A stretch of DNA of 64,000 bases from Entonaema liquescens (Eukaryota > Ascomycota > Sordariomycetes > Xylariales > Xylariaceae), in the NCBI GenBank assembly GCA_902805475.1, contig CADCSX010000025.1, positions 1,240,001-1,304,000 of the forward strand, in the 5' to 3' direction. The notes beneath the pieces are model-generated. The model worked only from the letters and a program-made list of their open reading frames with translations, made no database searches and was not told the DNA's origin. The position numbers and the translations under genes are program-made. Shown in pieces: positions 25,023-35,371 of this stretch; position 1 is the first letter of the stretch, and the number at the start of each line of letters is the position of its first letter.

Positions 25023-26087
25023 TTAAGGGTAATCTTGGCGAGAGCGGGCAACGGCGCTAATCCAGTTGCTGCCGCCGGCAAAGACGGTCTCCGTCGAGCT
25101 GGTGGCGCTTAGAACACCGAGTTGGTAGCGAACGCCGTCAAGGTTTTGCCACTAATATCGTCTTGGGTTAGTCTACATTTTGCCGCGCATGGTTGGTTGG
25201 GTGGGCATGGCCTATTTTTGGCGGAAAGAGAAATTTAAGGGGCTAGGGAAGATTTTAGGATTACTTACGATAGGACCACCGCTCATGCCACCAGCGACGT
25301 CAGCGTCAGTGGAGAGACCACCGGTGTTGTCGCAGTCGAATCGGTCTCGGATAGTGATGTGCTCCTGTCGGTACGGGCGCTCGCCGTTGGCCAGGTCACC
25401 GGGGTATCCGAGGTGGAGGAGTTGAGGGTTGTTAATGAGCGAGGGCTCGATGACCTTGGCACCGAGGCCACCGCGCTGGTCTCCCAGACGGGCGTCGAGG
25501 ATGAAGATGGCCCAGTCCTCCTTGATGTCGCAAGCGTTTGCGTCTGGCTTGTTTACCGAGTAGCCCGGTAGGTGGATGATGGAGGTGACGTACGCGCCGG
25601 GGAACGACTCGCCGTCGTAGTAGGCCGGCATGAAGCGCACACTGACGCCTGGGTTGTCGACAGGCGCGCAGTGCTTAGCGGTGGCTACATGGCGGGGTCC
25701 GATCAAGGCGCCCGAGCAGTAAACGCCGGTCGACCATTGGATCTTTCCCATGGCGGAAAAGGGGTAGGACTTGTCCGTCCATAGAACTCGGTTGTCGTCT
25801 CCGAAGATGAAGCGCTTGTCGATCTTAGACTCGTCTACGATGTCTAAGTGGGCGGGTACATGTCCCGGTACCTCAGTGGCATTACCATGGTTGTTGAGAT
25901 CGTCCGGTGTGAGTGTGATGATCTCAGGGATGGGTCCGTCGAAGACGTTTGAAATGTGGAATCCGGATGGTTTACCGATGGGTTGGGTGAGATGCTTCGT
26001 CTTAGCCTCTGGGACAGGCTTTGCAACCGCTCCTTGAGATAGGAGCAGAAGGGCCGTAGCCAAGGGTATAGAAGATCGGCGGACCAT
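25023..26087 (-). CDS. Secreted trypsin/V8-like serine protease (2 exons)
   Basis: Secreted S1-fold endopeptidase. Exon 1 26087-25269 and exon 2 25151-25023, with a 117-nt intron at 25268-25152, give 315 residues. The N-terminal signal peptide is about residues 1-22 (ATALLLLSQGAVA). A propeptide ends at a Kex2-type Lys-Arg at 91-92, before FIFGDDNR. The catalytic triad is present: His139 in ATAKHC, Asp191 in IKEDWAIF, and Ser269 in GGMSGGPI, with Cys124/Cys140 positioned for the active-site disulphide. Splicing replaces the frame read-through after GGPI by WQNLDGVRYQLGVL and a C-terminal GGSNWISAVARSR, matching family ends. Closest in style to glutamyl-endopeptidase-like enzymes (S1B), so specificity may be for acidic residues, but this is inference. 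Confidence 0.9.
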
Positions 26088-29000
26088 TGTTGTAGAAGTT
26101 GTAGAAGTTATGTCGATGTAGGAGTGGGTTGATGGGTTAGTGAGTTGATCGTCGCATATTGATAAAAGAAGATGCCATCATTGTATTTATATAGTTAGAC
26201 CTAGCTGAGGTTCAAGACTCCATGGGATGTGTCAAGAGACTCAAGGAAACCGAAACAACATGGCATGGCTGATTCAACTAACCACCCCTGTCAACCTATT
26301 GTCAAGGAGAGTAGCATTGCTATGGGATTTAAGCCAAACCGCCAAGCCGACTCAATAGGCGACCGTGCCGCGCATGATGAGTAAACCGACTGGAACTGGT
26401 ATACGAAAGGAATTATGTTCAAAAATAAAAAGCTTGGGAAAGCTTGGGAGTATTCCAAGTTAGACAGGTAGTATCTAAACGCCAAGAACACCGGCCTTTC
26501 TACCTTTTTTCACTAGTATCACAAGCCCGCGATGTAGTTATTCACTGGCTTGGAAAACAAGGCACTGACCGGATGTCGGTCTAAGACACAGCTACTTGGT
26601 CGCGCACATTTTCACCACTCATCACCACTCAAAATCTATTATTATCAACCTTCCCCATCCGGGCTTACATCCCCGCATCGCAACTCCATCATGTAATAAC
26701 TCTATCCCTCCTGATCTTGTCATTCTACCAACTTTGTTGGAGACAGGGTCGCCGAAATCAACGATTAGGGTGCCACTGCTTTGTTTCTGTAAGATTGCAG
26801 TGTTGCTTTTAACATTCGATTCGGCTGTCGGTAAAGGTGATGTTGTTTTGTTGTGTTTAGCAAAGTAGTAACTAAGAGGTTCTATACTAACTACCTAGAT
26901 TCACTTTCTAGTTGGAGTTACCTGTGTCATCTCTAAGGATATTCATCAATAAAGTCGAATAACAACTTCATATAAGTCTTCATGTTAGCATCAATATCCT
27001 CGAATCAGGTTGAATTAAATTATTAACTAGCTAAACCATTTTCTAGAAGAACTCAAGAATTGATGTGGCTGAACGCAAGGACCATCCACTAAACAACTAT
27101 ATTAGCAGCCACTTTTTGAAGCGATTCTCGCGTGACAAAAGCGAAATTCGAAGATAAAAGGTAACGTGGTATATAAATGCAAGCTTCATGTATTGAAGCA
27201 GCTCGTGAACGAATAACCCCATAGAAAAGCCGGAGTTGTGTAGTAGTAGAAAGGAAATAAGTGAGACCTCGCGCTCTATACTGCGGGCTCGCATTAGCAC
27301 GAATAAGACGCTTTGCTTCAACCCCCAAGACTTCTTCGCCATGTGCCTCGGGCGGCGCATTTGTTCGAGAAGCAAGTAAAATTGGCCTCGGCCCCCGAGC
27401 CAATAGAAGCGCATATCCCACGATGTTTCTCGTCCTAATAGAGTAGTTAAATCTTTAATGTGAAACTTCATGTGCTGGTTGTTTCTTGTTTCCCTTTCCT
27501 AACACGGGTTATCGAACGTATTTTGGACCAATCTTTTACCGGCTCAGAGAAAAGAATAAAAATAGAATGTGGCACGATATTGTCCGAACCAATACTTTAA
27601 TCGACGTCTTGTGTTCTTTAGCGGGTCCATCTTCAGGGGAGCAGATTTCCAGCCGCAGCCCCGGCTAAGATCCGAACATTGAGGCGTTTAGGTAGCTATA
27701 GGATGAGTTAATAGACTTGGCTATGATATTTACTATGGTTCGAGGAGAGTAGGAACGACTACGAGGTCTATTTTTATGTTCTACCAAGGCATCGTGAAAA
27801 TCTGATAAAACCCAATAGCCTAACTTAATTTCAACTAAGTATGCTAACCGGTTAGTATATACCCACCTGTCAGGGGAAGAGGGAACTAGGATGGAATAGG
27901 TATAGATCTATGTAGCATATCATATATAGGAGCGCTGCGCACATTCACTGCTGCCGCTTTTGGTATTCTTCCTGCGTATAACTTCACTTAAGGGTACGGT
28001 TTTAATTATCTACCTACCTATGTCTACTATACATTTAGGAACGTAGGCATGAATTAATACGCATGTCCACTTATCATTCTCAGATTACAAGACAGTTCTT
28101 TGCCTAGTCTAATATATTATGGCAATGGTTGATGGGATGGTATTGCGCACGTATTTTCCAACCTTTATCTACCTATATATCTTCAAACGGGGATCGTAAG
28201 GAGCTAGGGATTCTCGTTTCGTAGGTCGGCAAAGAGAGACTTTAGCCCTCCTTGAATTTGCAAAGGTCTTAGGAGGTAACGTATTGGGACTTACTGTGGA
28301 ATGAATTATTTGGGCTTGTCAACGGCACGGCTTGGCTCATAGGTTACACTAGGATGCGTCTTCACTGATCTGGGAAAAGTTCTAGATCTAATATGTATCA
28401 CAAGGCCGAGTCTCGAATCCTCTATTGGTTCAGATAGGTATACCTCCTACCATTACCTTTCCCCGGTACGCACCACGAGATGTCCGGACATAGGTCTTTC
28501 GAAGAAGTTGATCCTGATCTACCAGAATTTATCGAAAAGAACTCTTTTCATCTCCACCTTGGAGCGACAGTGGCTGCTGTAGGGGGCTTTACTAAGTCAT
28601 TGATACCCTTTCCTGTTACAATACCTATTGGGTTAGGTACTTAGGTAATTTATAAAGTGTTTCGACTAAAAGCACTCATCCAGCCAGTACCCAATAATTT
28701 CAGAGAGTTATGGCTTTGCTATAAGCTAGTCGGCTTCTTAGGCATAGACGTAGCGTGGAATATTTAAATAGAGAGTCGAAAAAAAAATCCTTATTCGAAG
28801 TAGGTATTGGACGAGAACCGAGGTATCATATTGTCGCGGAGCTTCTCAATTCCAGACATGATAGCTGTAGCGAGCGCGCCGTTCCTGGTATAATGTATGA
28901 TGCCCCGGCCGCTTCTGCTAAACCCTCCGGGTGAGCTCGGATTCGATACAATCCTCATTCGGAGGTGGCCTACTAGAGCGCCGAGGGGATCGTTCTTAGC

Positions 29001-29426
29001 GTTTCTATATCATGCCTATGTTAGTATGAAGCGTGTTCTCGCCGTGTACGCCCGTTCATCGCGGCGTGGTTGTCCGGTACCGTTTCAGGGCACTTTACCG
29101 CGCGGTTCCGCGTACCCTTTGACGTACTAGGGGCTCATTATGTAGACTTGTTCATATACTACCCTAGCTTAGAATAACAGGTCTAAAGGAGACATTAGGT
29201 AAGAATATGAGTAGTGGCTTATTAATTAAGTGCTCTACTTGTATCATCGCATGTCGATGTGGGATACGAATGTGTTTAGTAACTCAGGATTGTATAATAG
29301 TATCTTAATAGAGCTTTGAAATACCTAGCATTATATTCATGAGACATTAACTAATTATCATACGGGGTCATTGCTAACTATTGAAGACTATCCGGAATGT
29401 AGTAGGAGAGCCGTCGAGCTTAACCT
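26088..29426. other. Gene-free region
   Basis: About 3.3 kb without a supported gene. Two overlapping minus-strand frames at 27089-27471 are open but unrecognised, with composition unlike neighbouring genes. Other frames are under 100 codons. AT content is moderate and no terminal repeats were seen. Confidence 0.5.
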
Positions 29427-30833
29427 TCAGGATTTGCCTATCCCCATCCTCATACCCAACTTAAGCATCGTCAGTGCGCTTGATCCAAAGATGCCCCGGC
29501 CTACAGAGGGTAATGACCTCTTCAGTTTCGTCCCTTTATCATTATGCGACGTCTTCCAGTGGCTCAATACTTCTTGAATGAGTGTTGAGTTACCAAAGAC
29601 ATCGTCAAGGAGATCAGGTATGTTAACTTGACTACCGTTGGTGAAACTGCTGACGAGGTCGCCCATTAGCTTGGTTACCGGTATCGTGGACGTCACGCGC
29701 CTATTGTTGAGGATTGCTTCGATGAATCTGATGTGTTGGCCATTGACGACGGTCGCGTTGCCTGTCGCATCGATCTGGATGTTACCATCGTTCAGCGGCC
29801 CTGACTGGCTGGAAAGTACCGTCCCAAGATTCTGCATGAGTACATCCAGGTAAAGCTCGCCGTTGAAGTACCTCGAATTGTTTCCAGGAGGGATTAAGAC
29901 CTCGTAAATGGTGATTAGACCAATCCTAAGGTCACCCGCCATTAAATTGAGCGAGAGGTTACCGATACCCAGAGTGAGCGCACCCCAATTTGGCAAGTTA
30001 AGAGTACCCTGAATGTTGGTCCCATTCTCCAGGGCTGGATATAGAAGTTGCATGTGTTCGATTGCGAAGCCGTTCAACTTGTTTAAAGAGTTTACCTCAA
30101 CGGTCTTGTCTATATGCCCGTTTGAATGAAGAGCCCCTAAGTGAATCCTGGCATCGCCACGAGTAGATAATGTGACTTTCGGTTGGTCGAACACGTTGCT
30201 AAACCATGAGACAAGCTCGGTCTCGTTGGTTATCGTGACGGTCTGATCAGTGAGGACTATTTCCGTCTCCCCATCTACGTGTAGCGGTGGTAGAGTGACA
30301 TTGACGAAAGGTGAAAACGTAGGCGTCTCATGATTGTACATGAACAAAGTTACTGGGTCTATATCTGCGGGTAAAGGCGTGTCGAGCGATGTGGTGATGG
30401 ATATATTGAGCTTTTCTGGAGTTATAGCTATGAAAGCACCACCAGTTACGGGCATTGTCTGGTTGTTCAATATACGCTGCACGATCGCTGGAATGATCAC
30501 GAGAAACCTGTGTTCTCTTGTTAGTAAACCAACATACTCGCTTACTCGGTATAATACATACAGAATTGGCAGGAATATAGCGAGAAAAATGATGAGTCCT
30601 ATAAGATACCACCACCAAAAGCGACCGCAGTGGCGCTTGAACTTCTGCTTCTTCGTAAGAGGCGCTGCCACCGGAGTCTTCTCTGTAACATGATCGACTG
30701 AGGAGCTCCCATCACTCCGCCTCCCTGGAGCGTTTGCTGTCTCTCCACCAGCCTCGCCTCTACCTCCATGTACGGAGGCGGAAGGACTGCTGGGCTCATA
30801 ATGGGAGGTGTCTTCTCGAAAGGCCGACGCCAT
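29427..30833 (-). CDS. Single-pass membrane protein, DUF3712-type (2 exons)
   Basis: Predicted membrane-anchored protein of 450 residues from the ATG at 30833, which has a good ACC-ATG-G context; an in-frame ATG at 30959 is an alternative. Exons 30833-30562 and 30507-29427; the 54-nt intron (GTATGT, ACTAAC branch, CAG) is in frame and lacks stops, but removing it yields an unbroken membrane helix and family-like text. Layout: a disordered Ser/Gly-rich cytoplasmic tail, a basic KKQKFKRH stop-transfer, TM about 73-99, then a large beta-rich exterior with many N-x-S/T sites, matching DUF3712 proteins found at fungal cell or vacuole membranes (LEA-like folds). Function is unknown in the family. 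Confidence 0.78.
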   Translation of the reverse strand: MASAFREDTSHYEPSSPSASVHGGRGEAGGETANAPGRRSDGSSSVDHVTEKTPVAAPLTKKQKFKRHCGRFWWWYLIGLIIFLAIFLPILYVLYRVSEYVGLLTREHRFLVIIPAIVQRILNNQTMPVTGGAFIAITPEKLNISITTSLDTPLPADIDPVTLFMYNHETPTFSPFVNVTLPPLHVDGETEIVLTDQTVTITNETELVSWFSNVFDQPKVTLSTRGDARIHLGALHSNGHIDKTVEVNSLNKLNGFAIEHMQLLYPALENGTNIQGTLNLPNWGALTLGIGNLSLNLMAGDLRIGLITIYEVLIPPGNNSRYFNGELYLDVLMQNLGTVLSSQSGPLNDGNIQIDATGNATVVNGQHIRFIEAILNNRRVTSTIPVTKLMGDLVSSFTNGSQVNIPDLLDDVFGNSTLIQEVLSHWKTSHNDKGTKLKRSLPSVGRGIFGSSALTMLKLGMRMGIGKS

Positions 30834-32273
30834 GGTCGTCTTGTCGTTGGCAGCAGAGGATGCTGAATGGATGGATGGCAAGCGGAGGGAAGACGGACGC
30901 CCCAATAACTCCCAGCGGAAACGAGGGCGAGGGACTGAACTTGAGGACAATTCAGCCATCACATGTATGCCCAGCCCGCCCCGGGTTACATTGCGGCATT
31001 ACAAACAGATGAGCTCCCGCTCCGTTCCACCATGCCTATCGGGCCAGAGCTAGACCCATCGAACACCGCCTTGCAGCTTGTTACCCCTCGCGCCTTGTTG
31101 ATCTCTCCGCACAGCACTTCTGCCGTTCGTGTTCACATCCTGGTTTATGTCGTTCAATATTACAGGGGGGTTTGGTCAGCTTTGGTCCATTCCTAGGGTG
31201 ATTACTGGTTTTGTGCTGGTCACGCACATAATATCAAAGAGTATAACATGATAGACCTGCGGGGTATTCGGCTTAGTCTATCCCAGCAATTAATTACTCT
31301 TAAGTAGATCTTCATTTACACCGCAAGCAGCACAAAACGCTGCACTAAAATGATGTCATTTAATAATCCGCCTGCCTAATGAGGAAATAGAATCGACGTC
31401 CACTATTCCCACTTTGACTGCGCTGTCCGAGAGCGTCCAATAGTTTATAGCCTCGCTGTGTTGCTAGTTGGGCATCCATATCGCGAATAGGTTTGGCATC
31501 ACTTTTCGTTCGATCCTGAGAGTTGCATTATTTGTTTCCTTTGACCAATCCGCCTTGAAGAGATATGCTTTAATATCTGTGCGTACGGAAAAAACCCGGG
31601 CGGTAATTTCTTTCTACTGGCGTCTTCTGATATATTGAATGCAGAAAGCTTGATTCACGTACCTTAGACCCAGGTGGTTTTGGAGAATAATAAATGTGGG
31701 AGAACAAAAAGTGACGGTGAAGGCCGCGTGTTTACACATGCGATCTAACAAGTGCCTAGGCAACTGTCAGATTCATGGTGTCTTCCATGTAAGTGAGGTT
31801 ACTGTGAACATACACGATTGCGTACAATTGTACCCATAACCCTACCTTAATGCCAAGTTGTCGAATGGGCATCTAGAAAAGCTTGATGGGTTAGATCCAC
31901 AAATCAAGGGGTCCCTAGTCCTATGTAACCCACGCCAGGTAGGGATTAGGATCGTGGAGAAGTTGGGGTAGCTGGGGTAAGCTAGCGACGACTATACCTC
32001 AAGAGCTAATTACCCATGTGAGCAGCTTGGTAAATATCCCAAGATGGAATAACGTCCGAAGGGCGGTATCCATCGCATATTGAGACATAATTCCATGTGA
32101 TATGAGGTGGACGGGCAACGGGGGCAGCATGTAATAATACTCATATTCTCGAACTTCCCATCTCGTCTGTCATGTTTCCTATTCTGTGGTTGAGCTGAAC
32201 CGGAGCCTCAGCTTCGAGTCAAAGAGAAGAGAACGACACCTCGAAAGCCTCTAACAGCTAGCCAATTATCATC
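30834..32273. other. Intergenic region between divergent genes
   Basis: No gene seen in about 1.4 kb shared upstream of the minus-strand DUF3712-type gene and the plus-strand repeat protein, so it probably carries both promoters. Confidence 0.5.
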
Positions 32274-34850
32274 ATGTTGTTCTTCAAGCTCTTCCTAGCG
32301 GCTCTGGCGCCTGTCAGCCTCGTCGCCGAAAGCGCACCCCAAGCGGCATCAACCCCTGACTTAGATCTTGACGCACTTCTTGCAAAGCATAACCTGGCTC
32401 TGGTTCCTCGATCTGACCTGACAGATGCCTTGACAGAGCTTAATGGCTTACTCAGAAGAAACCAGGTCCAACAACAAAAGGTCGCGTTATATCCGCGGCA
32501 GAAGAGCAATAGCACCCGTCCGGGTTCGGGTTCTGATTCAGGCTCTGGGTCCAATTCAGGATCAAGCGGCGGTCTTGACCTCGGAGACCTTGGCGGACTG
32601 GGAGATTTAGGCCAAATTCTTGAGAGTCTAACGAAGCTCATCACACAATTGGGTGACCTCGGGGGTTATCTCGAGGCTATCCAACAGCTCCTGAGCGATG
32701 AATTCCTAAAAGCTTTACACGATGCTATGGTATATCTTGCGCAGACTCTTCGTCCACCGATACCAAATATTGCTAGGAATCTCCTCACTAAGGCTGAACC
32801 ACTAATCGATCTGCTCGGTTCCCTCGATCTAGAGGGTCTCATAGATGAGATTAAGGGTATCGACTTGAAGGGCATACTCAATGCACTACAGCCTCTTCTA
32901 GCACCTGAATCAATCAAGGGTCTTGTTAGCCTGTTGAGTAATGCGGGAAAGCTTTTGACCTCAGAGACTGTCGAGGCTCTCAAGTCAATACTGGCAAGTG
33001 TACAGCCACTTATTGACCATCTCTCGAAGATCGATCTTGAGGGCATACTCGATGCCTTAGCTCCTCTTCTCACGTCAGATTCAGTCAAGGGTATAGTGAG
33101 CTTGTTACACAATGCTGGGGATCTTTTGACGTCAGATACTGTTGACGCGCTTAAGTCGCTACTTTCAAGTGCCCAGCCACTCCTCGATAGTCTTAAGGAC
33201 CTTGATATTCAAGGACTACTCGACGCCATAGCTCCGCTCCTAACACCGGATTCGGTTAAGGGCATAGTCGGCCTCCTCGGTAATGCCGAGTCTCTCTTGA
33301 CCAAGGATTTCGTTGACCAAACCAAATCCCTAATTTCTGGAGCTGGGCCACTCCTTGACAGCTTAAAGCAACTCGATCTGCAAAGCTTGATAGATCAGAT
33401 ATCACCAATCCTCAATGAGCTTGGCCAGCTCGACCTGAAGAGCTTATTCGATGCTATCAGTCCACTGTTGACATCGGACTCTATCAAGGGTATCATAGGG
33501 TTGCTTGGTAATGCCGAGGACTTGCTAACTGGCGAATTCGTCGATCAAACGAAGTCTCTCATCGCAGGTGCGGGGCCCTTACTCGACGGTCTAGGCGATA
33601 TCGATCTGAAGGGTTTGCTTAGCCAAATCTCACCCTTACTCGACAGCCTAAGCAAGATCGACCTTCAAGGTCTACTCTCGGCTGTCGAGCCCTTGTTGAC
33701 ACCCGAATCAGTCAAGGGTATCGTTGGGCTTTTAAGCAATGCTGAGGACTTGTTGACAACACAATTTGTTGATCAGACCAAGACGTTAATATCCGGCGCT
33801 GTCCCATTAATATCGGCCGTTGGCAAGCTTGACTTAGAGGGGCTTATCGACCAAGTGAAACCACTTTTGGATTCCTTAAGCCAGATTGACCTAGGTAGCC
33901 TCATCGACAAGATTCAACCTATACTTGATGCCATAGGTCAAATTGACATCGCGGGGCTAGTCAAGCAAATCACACCGATACTGAACTCCCTTGGACAGAT
34001 TGACTTGTCTGGCCTGAAGGATAAGATACAGCCGATCCTTGACGCTGTAGGCCAAATTGATTTCGCAGGTCTGATTAAACAAATCACGCCAATCCTGGAT
34101 GCTGTAGGCCAAATCGACATCGCGGGCCTAATTAAACAGATCACCCCGATATTGAACTCCCTAGGTCAGATTGATCTAGGTGGTCTCATCGAAAAGATAC
34201 AACCAATCTTGGATGCCCTAGGTCAAATCGATTTCACAGGGCTGATCAAACAAATAGCACCTATTTTAACCACATTGGGTGAGATCGACATAAAGGGAGT
34301 GTTTGACGCCATTTCCCCTCTACTCACGCCGTCGTCTGTCCACGGCCTCGTAGGACTTGTCGATAACGCCGAGGCGCTGCTGACGAAGGAATTCGTTAAC
34401 GAAACTCATACCATCATTGATGGCGCAGCACCGTTGGTTGGTGCACTTGGAGAAATCGATATTGGCGGCCTCCTGGATCAAGTAAAGCCACTTCTCAGCT
34501 CGTTAAGTCAAATCGATCTAGCTAGTCTTATTAAGGCTGTTAAGCCCCTCCTCGGAACCCTGAGCGAGATCGATATCCAAGGAATTGTTGAGCAGATCAC
34601 GCCTTTGATCACACCGACTTCGGTGAAGGGAATCATGACCTTGCTCGGAAATGCAGAAAGCTTATTGACGGCTGCATTCGTTTCGCAAACGACGGAGTTA
34701 ATAGGAGACGCTACACCCGTAAGTTTTCATTCGTTCCGTGCGCGTTTTCTAAGAGAGTCAATACTAATATCATATTTTTCAATATAGATCGTAGCGACGT
34801 TGTCAGATTTCGTCAACGCTATTCTTCAGGCGTTACTTGGAAATTCATGA
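32274..34850 (+). CDS. Secreted tandem amphipathic-repeat protein (2 exons)
   Basis: Not a family I recognise. Exons 32274-34718 and 34788-34850 (intron 69 nt, phase 0) give 835 residues. Signal peptide about residues 1-18 (FFKLFLAALAPVSLVAES), a dibasic RR at 61-62 that could be a Kex2 site, then a Gly/Ser-rich linker (about 83-100). Nearly everything after that is repeat: seven copies of a module around S-V-K-G-I-V-G-L-L-x-N-A-x-x-L-L-T, alternating with a short unit of the form LGQIDLxGLIxQIxPILDx. Between about nt 33878 and 34276 the short 19-residue unit occurs seven times in a row. Composition is Leu/Ile/Asp/Ser-rich and Cys is absent from the repeat, suggesting a helical solenoid or a surface-active protein outside the cell. 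Function is unknown; repeat and secretion calls are from the sequence. Confidence 0.85.
33878..34276 (+). repeat. Seven tandem 57-bp (19-residue) coding repeats
   Basis: Seven consecutive units of 57 bp within the repeat-protein gene, each encoding a variant of LGQIDLxGLIxQIxPILDA. Codons differ between units while the protein pattern is held, which points to an old array under selection rather than recent slippage. Confidence 0.85.
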
Positions 34851-35371
34851 TCCGGGGGGATGTGAATTAGAATCGCGCGTCAGAAAAAAAAGACAAAAAG
34901 ACAAAAAGACGCGGGTGACATGACGAATAATGTAGTAAAGTTAATGAATAATTATGAATATTAATGAATTACAATAATGAATTGGGTTCCAATGTGGCAT
35001 AGCTTTTATGATTTATGAACTTGCATAATTATCTGTTAGTGGTTATCAGCCACTATAGCTTGAGTAATACCTTTTATAACTCGCCCGTGGCTTGCTACAG
35101 GATACACTTATTTCGCCCAAAAGATTGCCTACCTAGGTAGGGCTTACTATGATAGGGTATGGTAAGGCATAATCTGAGGTCACCTTGCAGATGTCAGACC
35201 CCGCAATCTTATAAATAAATCGACAGGGCTGAGGCTGAGCTCTTTGCTATTCCGGTTCTCTACTTTCTTTAAGTTGAAGCGCAAGTCCATAACGTATTCA
35301 GTCGACCCTAGATATTGTCCACCTACGTCTCAATGGAGTTTACAAGTTCCGGATAGACGAACTCAAGCAGT
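34851..35371. other. Intergenic region
   Basis: No gene seen. Includes an ACAAAAAG tandem (about 34893-34909), an AT-rich stretch with repeated AATGAAT, and a CTACCTAGGTAGG copy near 35129-35141 in the upstream region of the CorA-like gene. Confidence 0.5.

Noticed and set aside
27089..27471. Overlapping minus-strand frames of 110 and 124 codons
   Set aside because: Two frames open over the same bases with no family resemblance and no start context; likely chance.
32258..32644. Minus-strand frame of 128 codons and similar frames under the repeat gene
   Set aside because: Shadow of the repetitive plus-strand gene; its Pro/Arg/Ser/Glu runs mirror Gly/Ser codons on the other strand.
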